From positions 1 to 35,671 of the forward strand of contig NKIM01000047.1 of assembly GCA_002255955.1 (NCBI GenBank): a DNA stretch of 35,671 nt, read 5' to 3'. Positions within the stretch are counted from its first letter, which is position 1. The number at the start of each line of letters is the position of its first letter. Shown here piece after piece: positions 1-9,505 of the stretch. Origin of the DNA: Burkholderiales bacterium PBB2 (GTDB taxonomy: Bacteria; Pseudomonadota; Gammaproteobacteria; Burkholderiales; Burkholderiaceae_C). The position numbers and the translations under genes were made by a program. The notes below the pieces were generated by a model. It ran no database searches. It saw only the letters and a list, made by a program, of their open reading frames with translations, and was not told the origin of the DNA.

Positions 1-202
1 GCGTACTCGCGCGCTTCAAGTTCTGACTTGGCGCTTCTGTCTGAACGAAGCGAACGCAGGGAGCGAAGTGAGTTATGCGCCAGCCCCGAGGCGCGAGCAG
101 CGCAGGGAAGTCGGCCCGCCAGGGCCGACCCCGGAACCATGAGCCCGGCGGCGGCACGGGCTGCAGGGCCTCACGAGCAAAACCAAAGGCTGCTTCGTGC
201 CG
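1..202 (+). repeat. Left copy of a ~200-bp structured inverted repeat
   Basis: Positions 2-202 match the reverse complement of 35331-35532. In the core (about 14-184) I count five base differences. The sequence can fold into several hairpins: CAAGT/ACTTG at 16-29 flanked by GCGC arms, CTTC/GAAG at 34-50, GCGCC/GGCGC at 77-94, an 8-bp perfect stem GTCGGCCC/GGGCCGAC at 110-129 with tetraloop GCCA, and AGCCCG/CGGGCT at 142-162. A reading frame crosses it (28-297), but all four codons that differ between copies change the amino acid, so I do not call a gene. I recall similar frames (ERSERSE...) being annotated widely in Burkholderiales genomes, which suggests a dispersed repeat family. The copy may continue past the window start. 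Confidence 0.85.
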
Positions 203-219
203 CGAGCCGCCGCTCGCGC
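202..219. other. Short perfect hairpin next to the repeat
   Basis: CGCGAGC and GCTCGCG form a 7-bp perfect stem around a CGCC loop. It lies between the repeat and the terminator of the next gene. No T-tract follows it, so it is not itself a terminator. Its role is unknown and it could be part of the repeat's variable tail. Confidence 0.5.
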
Positions 220-224
220 CAACC

Positions 225-263
225 AAAAAAGAGGCGCAAGCCGCTTGAAGCTGCTTGCGCCTT
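225..263 (-). terminator. Rho-independent terminator of the Ala/Thr-rich protein gene
   Basis: On the minus strand a 10-bp perfect stem (AGGCGCAAGC 232-241 paired with GCTTGCGCCT 253-262) is followed by a run of T (complement of AAAAAA at 225-230). It lies about 85 bases beyond the stop codon of the minus-strand gene ending at 348. Confidence 0.8.
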
Positions 264-347
264 GAGAAGCCGGGCAGGTGTTGGAGTCGGGCCGTAGCCC
301 GGCCCGCCCGGGCCAGGGAAACCTGGGTTGGAGTTCTGTGAAGCGGA

Positions 348-851
348 TCAGGACTTGGCCGGGGTGGCCTCGGTCTTGGTTGCGGCCGGGGTGGCGCTGG
401 GCGCGGTCACCGCAGCAGCAGCTTCGGTGGCGGCCTTCTTGGGTGTGGCCGGGCCGGCGCCGTCGGTCTTGTTCACCGGGCTGGGCGTGGCCGCCACCGG
501 GGCGGTGGTTGCGGCGGGCGTGGCGGCAAGCGTGGTCACCGGAGCTGCAGCCTGGCTGGTCTTCGCAGCGGCCGGGGCTGTCTTGTGGGTGTGGGCCTTC
601 TTGTGCTCGCCCTTGTGCTCCGTCTTTGCCGTAGCGGTGTGCTGCTCGGTTTTTGCGTTAGCGTCCTTGGTGGCGGTCGCCAGGGGCGCCGCAGTCGTTG
701 TGGTGGCAGCCGGTGCAGGGGTGGTGGCTGCGCTGGCCGTGGGGTTGGCGCTGACCGGCTTGGTGGCTTCGGCGGCCATGGCGCTACCCAAGGACAGAGC
801 CAGCAGCGCGGGGATCAGAGCGGTCTTCAGAGCGTTGGACTTGGTGTTCAT
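348..851 (-). CDS. Secreted Ala/Thr/Pro-rich low-complexity protein
   Basis: A 167-residue protein with a clear Sec signal peptide (MNTKSNALKTALIPALLALS, cleavage after SAMA near residue 26). The mature part is almost only Ala, Thr, Pro, Ser and Lys. Its middle holds a Lys/His/Glu patch (TEHKGEHKKAHTHK). No catalytic motif or known fold is visible. The ATG at 851 is chosen because GGAG lies just upstream and the signal peptide starts there; the open frame extends to 980 but that part is not signal-like. Composition resembles acid-shock (Asr-type) periplasmic proteins and other disordered envelope proteins, but this is only similarity of composition. Transcribed alone, with its own terminator at 225-263. 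Confidence 0.75.
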   Translation of the reverse strand: MNTKSNALKTALIPALLALSLGSAMAAEATKPVSANPTASAATTPAPAATTTTAAPLATATKDANAKTEQHTATAKTEHKGEHKKAHTHKTAPAAAKTSQAAAPVTTLAATPAATTAPVAATPSPVNKTDGAGPATPKKAATEAAAAVTAPSATPAATKTEATPAKS

Positions 852-938
852 CAGGATTTCTCCAAGGGTTGCGAAAGGTACCTGCACAACGACGCCCGAT
901 GACCGCTCGTTGACCCTGTTTCTTGGCCCTTGCAAAGC

Positions 939-952
939 GTTACACGTGTCAC
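939..952. promoter_or_regulatory. 14-bp near-palindrome upstream of the secreted protein gene
   Basis: GTTACACGTGTCAC is a palindrome with one mismatched pair, centred on ACACGTGT. It sits about 90 bases upstream of the ATG at 851 in the only spacer that can hold that gene's promoter. GTTACA is also the half-site seen in RstA/OmpR-type boxes, but one half-site is weak evidence. A regulator site is plausible and unproven. Confidence 0.35.
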
Positions 953-982
953 ATATCGGCACTTCGATGGGTTGATGCAAAT

Positions 983-1008
983 AAAAAGGGGCGCGAAACG
1001 CGCCCCTT
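983..1008 (-). terminator. Rho-independent terminator of the M13 peptidase gene
   Basis: On the minus strand AAGGGGCGCG, loop TTT, CGCGCCCCTT is a 10-bp perfect stem running into TTTTT. It starts about 25 bases beyond the peptidase stop codon at 1035. It ends the minus-strand transcription unit recQ, binding protein, peptidase. Confidence 0.85.
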
Positions 1009-1034
1009 GTGGGTGTTGGCCACCGCAGCGGTGA

Positions 1035-3143
1035 TCACCAGATCTTGCAGCGCTTGCTCTCTTCCCTGACCATTTTCTGGCCCGGCTTGCAGGCGAAAGC
1101 CTGGGCAAACTCCGGCATGTTCACGGCCACACCGTTGATGCGGTAGCGGCCCGGCGAATGCGGGTTGGTCAGGGCCTGCACACGCAGGGCCTCGGGGCGG
1201 GCGGTGTTGCAGTCCCACTGACCGAAGCCGATGAAGAAACGCTGCTCGGGCGTCAGTCCATCGATGGGCGCCAGCTTCTGCGTGGCCGTCTGTTCGCGCC
1301 AGGCGGCCAGGGCCAGCACCATGCCGCCGAGGTCGGCCAGGTCTTCGCCCAGGGTCAGGCGGCTGTTGATCTTGATGTCATCGACGATGGTGTACTGCGC
1401 GTATTGCTCGACCACGCAGGCGGCGCGCTTCTCAAACGCGCGGCCGTCCTTCTTGGCCCACCAGTCCTTGAGATTGCCCTTGGCATCGAACTGCCGGCCT
1501 TCGTCGTCGAAGCCGTGGATCAGCTCATGGCCGATGGTGCCGCCGGTGTTGCCGTAGCTGGGCGCGTCGTCAAGCTTGGTGTCGAACAGCGGCGGTTGCA
1601 GCACGCCAGCGGGGAAGTTGATGTCGTTCATCTGCGCGTTGTAGTACGCGTTCACCGTCTGCGGTGTCATGCCCCATTCGCCGCGGTCCAGCGGCTTGCC
1701 GATCTTGGCCAGCTGGCGCCTGGCCTCGAAGGCGTGGCCGCGCTGCACATTGCCGAGGAAATCATCGCGCTTGACCTGCAGCGCGCTGTAGTCGCGCCAG
1801 ACATCGGGGTAGCCGACCTTGTTGACGATGCTGTGCAGCTTCTCCAGCGCACGGGTCTTGGTGGCCGGGCTCATCCATTCGAGCGCCTGCACGCGCTGGG
1901 CCATGGCGCGCTCGATCTGCTCGGTCATCTGCACGGTCTTGGCCTTGAGCTCGGGGCTGAAGTTGCGCGCCACGAACTCCTGACCCAGGGCCTCGCCCAT
2001 CTGCACATCGACCAGCTCGACACAACGCTTCCAGCGCGCCTTGAGCTGCGGCACGCCGTTCAGTGTCTGGCCGAAGAAATCGAAGTTGGCCTGCACCAGC
2101 GCCTGGTTCAGATGCGGTGCCTGGCTGCTCAGGGTCTGCCAGCGCAGGTAGGTCTTGATGTCGTCCAGGCTGCTCTTCTTGAGCAGGCCGGCCAGGGTCT
2201 TGAAGAAGGCGGGCTCGGTGACATTGAAGACCCGCGTGTCGGCCGGCACACCCAGGGCTTGCTGGTAGGCCGCCCAGTCGAAGCCGGGGGTCAGGGCTTG
2301 CAGGCCGCGGGCGTCGAATTTGTGGAAGGTCTTGTAGGGATCGCGCTTGTCCACCCGGCTCAGGGTGGCGCGGGCCAGGGTGGTCTCCATGGCCAGCACG
2401 CGCGCGGCCGCCGCCTGGGCTTGCGCCGGGCTGCTGCCGCTGAGCTCGAACATGCGGGCGATGTGGGCGCTGAATGCTTCCCGCATCTTGAGCGATTTCG
2501 CATCGCTCTTGAGGTAGTAGTCGCGGTCCGGCAGGCTGATGCCGCCGGCCATGGCAAAGGCGATCAGCTGGCTGGAATCGGCCAGGTCCTGGCTGGAGGA
2601 GAAATAGAAGAACAGGCGCTCGTTGTTGCTGGCCAGCTGCAGGGCGGCCAGCAGGGCCGGCAGCTCCTGCTTGCTGCTCATGCCGGCGATGCGGCTCAAC
2701 AAGGGCTGCAAGGGCTGCAGGCCCAGGCGCTCGGCCGCGCCTTCGTCCATGCAGGCGGCGTAGTAGTCGGCCATCTTGGCCTGGCTGGCGTCCAGCTCGG
2801 CGGCCGGGCTGGTTTTCAGCCGCTCCAGGATGCCCCAGAGATAACGCTGGTTTTCATCGGCCATCTTGGCGTAGACCGACCAGCGCGACTGGTCGGCCGG
2901 CACCGGGTTCTTTTCCATCCAGCCGCCGCAGACGTACTGGTAGAAGTCTTCGCAGGGGTCGACGCTGCGGTCCATGGCCGTGAGGTCCAGGCTGGGCGTG
3001 TAGGGCAGCTGGCTCAGGGGCTGTTCAGCGGCGGCAGCGGCAACGGTGGCGGCCGGTGCTTGCTGGGCTTGCGCCAGCAGGCTCAGCGTACCCAGGCTCA
3101 GGGCGCTGAGCAGGGCTTTCAGGGGCGTGGAAATGGGGGACAT
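1035..3143 (-). CDS. M13 family zinc metallopeptidase (neprilysin/PepO-like)
   Basis: A 702-residue secreted gluzincin endopeptidase. Signal peptide at residues 1-26 (cleavage near AQA). An N-terminal M13 domain follows, with the early motif DPCEDFYQYVCGGW at 62-75. The catalytic domain has NAYYN at 498-502, the zinc motif HELIH at 539-543 and the third ligand in GEDLADLGG (E600, with D604). It ends with CKIW, the CxxW tail typical of the family. All expected catalytic residues are present and length is normal for the family. It should cut peptides in the periplasm or outside the cell. The gene begins 64 bases after the binding-protein gene upstream, on the same strand, and a strong terminator follows. 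The ATG at 3143 has AAGG 11 bases upstream. Confidence 0.95.
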   Translation of the reverse strand: MSPISTPLKALLSALSLGTLSLLAQAQQAPAATVAAAAAEQPLSQLPYTPSLDLTAMDRSVDPCEDFYQYVCGGWMEKNPVPADQSRWSVYAKMADENQRYLWGILERLKTSPAAELDASQAKMADYYAACMDEGAAERLGLQPLQPLLSRIAGMSSKQELPALLAALQLASNNERLFFYFSSSQDLADSSQLIAFAMAGGISLPDRDYYLKSDAKSLKMREAFSAHIARMFELSGSSPAQAQAAAARVLAMETTLARATLSRVDKRDPYKTFHKFDARGLQALTPGFDWAAYQQALGVPADTRVFNVTEPAFFKTLAGLLKKSSLDDIKTYLRWQTLSSQAPHLNQALVQANFDFFGQTLNGVPQLKARWKRCVELVDVQMGEALGQEFVARNFSPELKAKTVQMTEQIERAMAQRVQALEWMSPATKTRALEKLHSIVNKVGYPDVWRDYSALQVKRDDFLGNVQRGHAFEARRQLAKIGKPLDRGEWGMTPQTVNAYYNAQMNDINFPAGVLQPPLFDTKLDDAPSYGNTGGTIGHELIHGFDDEGRQFDAKGNLKDWWAKKDGRAFEKRAACVVEQYAQYTIVDDIKINSRLTLGEDLADLGGMVLALAAWREQTATQKLAPIDGLTPEQRFFIGFGQWDCNTARPEALRVQALTNPHSPGRYRINGVAVNMPEFAQAFACKPGQKMVREESKRCKIW

Positions 3144-3207
3144 GGGGGAGGCATCCTTGGCGACCGCGGGGGTCGAAGCCTGGGATTCTCCGCCAAGCTC
3201 GTGAGCG

Positions 3208-4287
3208 TCAGCGGCTGCGCTTCTTGAGCACCTCGTCCTGCCAGGTCTGGCGCAGCTTCTTCAGCTCCCAGGCCCAGACAAAAGGCCGCAGCGCGCGGGC
3301 CGGGCGGTACTGGGCCGGGTCGAGCAGGCGCTGCCGCACATCGGCCGGCAGTTCCAGATGCTCCAGGCGGATGGGACGCGCATAGCCGCGCGCCAGCTGC
3401 AACTGGCCGGCGTCGCTGAAGATGTACTCGCGCGCCAGCTGTGCCGCATTCGGGTGCGGGGCGTAGCGGTTGATGATGGTGGTGTAGCCGCTGGTCACCG
3501 AGCCGTCGCTGGGGATCAGCACCTCGTACTCGCTGGGCCGGCGCACGCGGCTGCGGTGGCCCAGGGCGACGAAATCCCAGAGCAGGTAGACATCGGCGCT
3601 GCCACGCTGCAAATCAGCCACCATGGCATTGCTGTGCACCAGGCGGCCTTGCCGCTCCAGTTTGGCAAAGGCTTCCAGGGCCGGCTGCAGGCGTGTCTCG
3701 TCGCCACCCAGGGCGATGGCCGCGGCCAGCACATTGGCGCTGGCTTGGGCCGAGCTGCCGACCTCGCCCACTTGCACGGTGTACGGCCCCTCGAACAGGG
3801 CGCGCCAGCTGCCCGGCACGCGGCCGCCGGTACGCCGGGTGTTGACCGCAAAGGCAATCGTGCCGGTGTAGGCCAAGGCCCAGTAGCCGTCTTCGTCACG
3901 CGCCCACGCGGGCAGCTGCGACCAGACCTGGGGCTTGTGCGGCCGGCTGATGCCGCGGCCGCGCGCCACCGCGCCGTACTCGAAGCCGACATCGCCCAGG
4001 TCCGCCGTGGCCCGTTGGCCCTCGCTCGCCATGCGCTCGATCTCGTCGGCGCTGTTCATGTTCTCGTCGCTGTGTGCGATGCCGTAGAGCCGCTTCAGAT
4101 CGGCCCAGATGCCGCCCCAGTTGGCCCAGTGGTCCGGCATGCCCAGGGTGTGCAGCCGGCCTTCGGCGCGGGCGGCCGCTTCCAGGCTGGCCAGGGGGCT
4201 GGAGGCCGCCGGGTTGCCGGACGCCAGCTGTGCCGCCACCTGCCCGGTGGGCAGGCTCAGGGCGCTGAGCAGCAAGCGGCGTTTCAT
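3208..4287 (-). CDS. Periplasmic ABC-type solute-binding protein, orphan
   Basis: A 359-residue type 2 periplasmic binding protein of the class that includes iron, thiamine and 2-aminoethylphosphonate binders. An export signal lies at the N-terminus (MKRRLLLSALSL..., possible cleavage after VAA near 19). Family-like features are the early ANWGGIWADLKRLYG segment, GDVGFEYGAVARGRG near 100, the ALAYTGTIAFAVNTRR strand near 140, and a C-terminal SDAGQLQLARGYARPIR segment that matches the usual end of this fold. No permease or ATPase gene is adjacent, so the ligand cannot be read from context. It may serve a transporter encoded elsewhere. It lies 62 bases after recQ and 64 before the M13 peptidase, and could be co-transcribed with them. 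Confidence 0.85.
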   Translation of the reverse strand: MKRRLLLSALSLPTGQVAAQLASGNPAASSPLASLEAAARAEGRLHTLGMPDHWANWGGIWADLKRLYGIAHSDENMNSADEIERMASEGQRATADLGDVGFEYGAVARGRGISRPHKPQVWSQLPAWARDEDGYWALAYTGTIAFAVNTRRTGGRVPGSWRALFEGPYTVQVGEVGSSAQASANVLAAAIALGGDETRLQPALEAFAKLERQGRLVHSNAMVADLQRGSADVYLLWDFVALGHRSRVRRPSEYEVLIPSDGSVTSGYTTIINRYAPHPNAAQLAREYIFSDAGQLQLARGYARPIRLEHLELPADVRQRLLDPAQYRPARALRPFVWAWELKKLRQTWQDEVLKKRSR

Positions 4288-4349
4288 GCCCGGATTGTTA
4301 CAGTTTGCGACGCAGGGTCTTGGGCCGGTGCAGCGAGCTTCTGCACGGA

Positions 4350-6227
<1,878 letters not shown>

Positions 6228-6278
6228 TGAGGCCGCAATGGTACGCCCCCGGCTCCCCATGATCCGTTAGGCCTTGTG

Positions 6279-6296
6279 CCGTCATGGCCCTGTCGT
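6279..6296 (+). promoter_or_regulatory. Candidate PHO box (PhoB site) ahead of phoX
   Basis: CCGTCAT-GGCC-CTGTCGT: two 7-base direct repeats 4 bases apart. Each differs at one position from the PhoB half-site CTGTCAT. The length (18) and spacing (7-4-7) are those of a PHO box. Ten bases after the box lies CACATT (6307-6312), a fair -10 element at the distance usual for PhoB-dependent promoters, where the box replaces the -35. The downstream gene encodes a PhoX-type phosphatase, as expected for the Pho regulon. The leader would be about 80 bases. Confidence 0.7.
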
Positions 6297-6306
6297 TTGA
6301 GTTCTG

Positions 6307-6312
6307 CACATT
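6307..6312 (+). promoter_or_regulatory. Possible -10 element of the phoX promoter
   Basis: CACATT, four of six matches to TATAAT, starting 11 bases past the PHO box end. It is proposed only because of its position relative to that box. Confidence 0.4.
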
Positions 6313-6397
6313 CCGCGCTGCGCCGGTTGGAGCCGGCCATCACCCCCGTGAGCCATTCTTTTCAAGCTCACCCCACCGAACGCAGCAGGAGCCAGCC

Positions 6398-8614
6398 ATG
6401 AAGGGCATCAAACACCCCCGCAACGACGAGACGATCAACCCGTCCGGCAATGCGTCCATCTACGACGTGATCGATCGCGTCGACAGCAAGCGCCGCAATT
6501 TCGTCAAAGGCAGTGTCGGCGTGGCTGCCTTGCAGGCCGCGGGCGGCCTGACCCTCTCGGGTCTGGTCAACACCGTGCAGGCCGGTCCCGTGCCGGCGGG
6601 CCTGGGCTTTCCGGGCATCGGTTTTGAAAGCGTGCCGGCCAGCGTGTCCGTGACCAGCGCACCGGCTGCGCCGGCCGTGGCCGACCGCATCACCGTGCCC
6701 GCGGGTTACACCGCCGAGCTCTTCGTCGCCTGGGGCGACCCCATCATGCCCGGCGCCGTGCCTTTTGCCTCGGACGCCAGCAACACCGCCGCCGAGCAGG
6801 CCAAGCAGTTCGGCGCACACAACGATGGCATGGCCTTCTTCCCCTTCTTGGGCACGGACGGCCGGCCCAGCGTGGACCGCGGCATCCTGGCCATCAACAA
6901 CGAATACACCCACGAGGAAATCCTCACCCCGGCCGGTGTGGCCGGCGCCAACCTGGCGGCCGTGCGCAAGTCGCAAGCCGCCCACGGCGTGTCCATCCTG
7001 GAAGCACGCCGTCGCAACGGCAAGTGGATGGTGGTCAAGAACTCCATCTACGGCCGCCGCCTGACCGCCAACACCAAGACCCGCATCTCCGGCCCGGCCG
7101 CCGGCCATGCCCTGATGCAGGCCAATGAATACCTGATCAACGACACCGGCAGCCATGCCACCGGCCGCCTGACCGATGGCTACACCGCCTACGGCACCAT
7201 CAACAACTGCGCCAACGGCGTGACGCCCTGGGGCACCTACCTGACCTGCGAAGAAAACTTCAACGGCAACTTCGGCTCCAACGCCGCCCTGCCCTCGGCC
7301 AGCTCGGGCGAGCTGGGCAAGCTGTTCAATCGCTATGGCTTTAGCAAGGATGGCTTTGCCTACAAATGGCATGCCCATGACCCGCGCTTCGACCTGAGCC
7401 TGAACCCCAATGAGTCCAATCTCTTTGGTTGGGTGGTCGAGATCGATCCCTACGATCCCAAGAGCGTGCCGGTCAAGCGCACCGCCCTGGGCCGTTTCAA
7501 GCACGAGAGTGCTCAGTACGTGGTCGATGCGCAAGGCCATCTGGCCGTCTACATGGGTGACGACGAGCGCAACGAGTACATCTACAAATTCGTCAGTGCC
7601 GGCAAGTTCAACCCGGCCGATCGCGTGGCCAACCGCAATCTGCTCGATGAGGGCGTGCTCTACGTCGCCAAGTTCGACGCCGATCTGAGCGGCCAATGGG
7701 TGCCCCTGCTGCCAGGCACCGTGGGCGTGGACGGCGTGGCCCTGCGCGACAACCCGAACTTCGCCGGCGCCAATGACGCCGAGGTGCTGGCCAAGATCCT
7801 GATCAAGACTCGCATGGCCGCCGACGCTGTCGGCGCCACCATGATGGACCGCCCGGAGTGGACCGGCGCCCGCCCGCGCCTCGGTGGCTTCAACAAGATC
7901 GAGGTCTACTGCACCCTGACCAACAACAACCGCCGCGGCACCTGGAACAGCAGCCGCCCCGCGAGCGAGCCCAAGGCCAATGCCACCGACGGCAGCACCA
8001 CGGCCGCGACGGCCCGCCCGCCGGTCGATGCCGCCAACCCCAGCGAAGACAATATCTACGGCCACATCATCCGCTGGCAAGAAGACGCGGACACGGTCGC
8101 CGCCACCCGCTTCAGCTGGAACCTGTTCCTGCAGGCCGGCGACACGCGCACCACCAAGCCCGCCAAGCCCACCAACAACTACAAGGGCAATATCGTGGCC
8201 GACCCCTTCGGCAGTGCCGACTTCGGCGCTCCCGATGGCCTGTGGTTTGATCCCTTCGGCCGCCTCTGGGTGCAGACCGACCAGATCGGCGACGCCTCCG
8301 GCGACTGGAAGAACATCGGTGCCAACTGCATGGTCTGCGCCGATCCCAACACCGGCATGGCGCGCCGCTTCCTGACCGGCCCCAACGGCTGCGAGATCAC
8401 CGGCATGGCCATGAGCCCGGACGGCAAGACCTTGTGGGTGGGCGTGCAACACCCGGGCGAAGGTTCGCCTGCGTCCAACCCCGAGAAGATCTCGCGCTGG
8501 CCGGCCAACCAGTGGGGCGTGGAGTCGGATGGCGTGACCAGCCTGCCCTTCGGCCGCCCACGCTCGGCCGTGGTGGTGATCACCAAGGACGACGGCGGCG
8601 TCATCGGCAGCTGA
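6398..8614 (+). CDS. phoX: PhoX family phosphatase, Tat-exported (DUF839)
   Basis: A 738-residue protein of the PhoX/DUF839 family, calcium- and iron-dependent alkaline phosphatases that release phosphate from organic esters outside the cytoplasm. Residues 31-37 KRRNFVK form a twin-arginine motif, followed by a hydrophobic stretch and a likely cleavage after VQA near 62, so the folded enzyme is exported by Tat with its metals. The body carries the expected beta-propeller-like segments, including GAHNDGMAFFPF, the ILAINNEYTHEE segment, TYLTCEENFNGNFG and PDGLWFDPFGRLWVQTD. The start at 6398 has AGGAG 7 bases upstream; the longer frame from 6284 begins inside the PHO box and is rejected. Monocistronic or followed by the PEP-CTERM gene after an 82-base gap with a strong hairpin. 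Confidence 0.92.
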   Translation: MKGIKHPRNDETINPSGNASIYDVIDRVDSKRRNFVKGSVGVAALQAAGGLTLSGLVNTVQAGPVPAGLGFPGIGFESVPASVSVTSAPAAPAVADRITVPAGYTAELFVAWGDPIMPGAVPFASDASNTAAEQAKQFGAHNDGMAFFPFLGTDGRPSVDRGILAINNEYTHEEILTPAGVAGANLAAVRKSQAAHGVSILEARRRNGKWMVVKNSIYGRRLTANTKTRISGPAAGHALMQANEYLINDTGSHATGRLTDGYTAYGTINNCANGVTPWGTYLTCEENFNGNFGSNAALPSASSGELGKLFNRYGFSKDGFAYKWHAHDPRFDLSLNPNESNLFGWVVEIDPYDPKSVPVKRTALGRFKHESAQYVVDAQGHLAVYMGDDERNEYIYKFVSAGKFNPADRVANRNLLDEGVLYVAKFDADLSGQWVPLLPGTVGVDGVALRDNPNFAGANDAEVLAKILIKTRMAADAVGATMMDRPEWTGARPRLGGFNKIEVYCTLTNNNRRGTWNSSRPASEPKANATDGSTTAATARPPVDAANPSEDNIYGHIIRWQEDADTVAATRFSWNLFLQAGDTRTTKPAKPTNNYKGNIVADPFGSADFGAPDGLWFDPFGRLWVQTDQIGDASGDWKNIGANCMVCADPNTGMARRFLTGPNGCEITGMAMSPDGKTLWVGVQHPGEGSPASNPEKISRWPANQWGVESDGVTSLPFGRPRSAVVVITKDDGGVIGS

Positions 8615-8623
8615 GGCACCAGC

Positions 8624-8647
8624 GCCGGTCGCCTGGGTGCGACCGGC
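8624..8647. other. 9-bp perfect hairpin between phoX and the PEP-CTERM gene
   Basis: GCCGGTCGC, loop CTGGGT, GCGACCGGC. The stem is strong but CTTGCC follows instead of a T-run. It may slow RNA decay from the 3' end of the phoX message, lower read-through, or be a small interspersed palindrome. Confidence 0.55.
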
Positions 8648-8696
8648 CTTGCCGCCCAGCCCTGCATCTCATCTCTCCATAGGAGCAAGTCATTTC

Positions 8697-9386
8697 ATGA
8701 ACACCTCTCTCAAGACCCTGGCCCTGGCGGCCTGCTTTCTGACCGGCGGCGCCCATGCCGATGCGGTTGATTCCGATGCGGCCTTCAGCTCGGCCCTGCG
8801 CGTGAGCTTCAACGGCTTTGACGGTTTGATCACCCGCGACCCCGTGGAGCTGGGTCTGGCCGAAACCGGCCGCCGCGTGTTGCTGAACCCCGGCGAGGGC
8901 ACGGAAATTGGCGCCAATGCGCGCGATCTGGGCGAGAACGGCCTGTGGGGCGCCCGCGGCAACCCGCTGGACGGCCTGACGCCCACGCCCACCGGCAGCG
9001 GCAACTTCCTGGCCAGCAGCAGCGGCCCGGTGCACTTTAGCTTCGGCGAAGCCGTGCAGAGCGTCGGTGCCTATCTGAACCAGTACCGCCTCGACGGCGA
9101 GACCCCGAGCCTGCTGCTGACGGCCTACGGCCAGAACGGTGCCGTGCTGGAGTCCTTCAGCTACAGCATCCAGACCGCCTTCGACAGCTACAACGAAGGC
9201 AAGTTCCTGGGCTTTGTGCGCGCTCAGGCTGACATCTACGGCTTCAGCGTCGCCGGCAGCAACGTCAGCCTCGACGAGCTCAGCTTCGCCACCCCGGTGC
9301 CGGAGCCGGAAAGCGCCGCCCTGCTGCTGGGCGGCCTGGGCCTGCTGCTGGCCTGGGGTCGTCAGCGCCGCTGCTCGGCCGTCTGA
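8697..9386 (+). CDS. PEP-CTERM sorting domain protein
   Basis: A 229-residue exported protein. N-terminal signal peptide (MNTSLKTLALAACFLTGGAHA, cleavage near 21). The C-terminus is a textbook PEP-CTERM tail: VPEPE at 201-205, a hydrophobic helix (AALLLGGLGLLLAW) and a basic end (GRQRR). Such tails are cut by exosortase and link the protein to exopolysaccharide or cell-surface export. The middle part (GAYLNQYRLDGETPSLLLTA) is beta-rich and has no enzyme motif I recognise. AGGAG lies about 12 bases before the ATG. It follows phoX on the same strand after 82 bases. No exosortase gene is in this window, so it must act in trans. Confidence 0.9.
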   Translation: MNTSLKTLALAACFLTGGAHADAVDSDAAFSSALRVSFNGFDGLITRDPVELGLAETGRRVLLNPGEGTEIGANARDLGENGLWGARGNPLDGLTPTPTGSGNFLASSSGPVHFSFGEAVQSVGAYLNQYRLDGETPSLLLTAYGQNGAVLESFSYSIQTAFDSYNEGKFLGFVRAQADIYGFSVAGSNVSLDELSFATPVPEPESAALLLGGLGLLLAWGRQRRCSAV

Positions 9387-9505
9387 TCAACAGGCTCGCT
9401 GACTCGGCGGGATGTGCAGGGGGCCTCGTGCCCCCTGCTGTCGTTGGAAGGCGCGAGGTTTTCAGTCAAGATGGCCACTCCGCATCTGCCAGGAAGAAGG
9501 CGCCC

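Noticed and set aside
28-297. 89-codon open frame across the left repeat
   Set aside because: The only four codons that differ from the other copy all change the amino acid, while the fold is kept; no ribosome site. Treated as a repeat, not a gene.
1158-3227. 689-codon plus-strand frame opposite the M13 peptidase
   Set aside because: Antisense shadow of a gene with intact catalytic motifs.
6368-8452. 694-codon minus-strand frame opposite phoX
   Set aside because: Antisense shadow; the sense gene has PHO box, ribosome site, Tat signal and family motifs.
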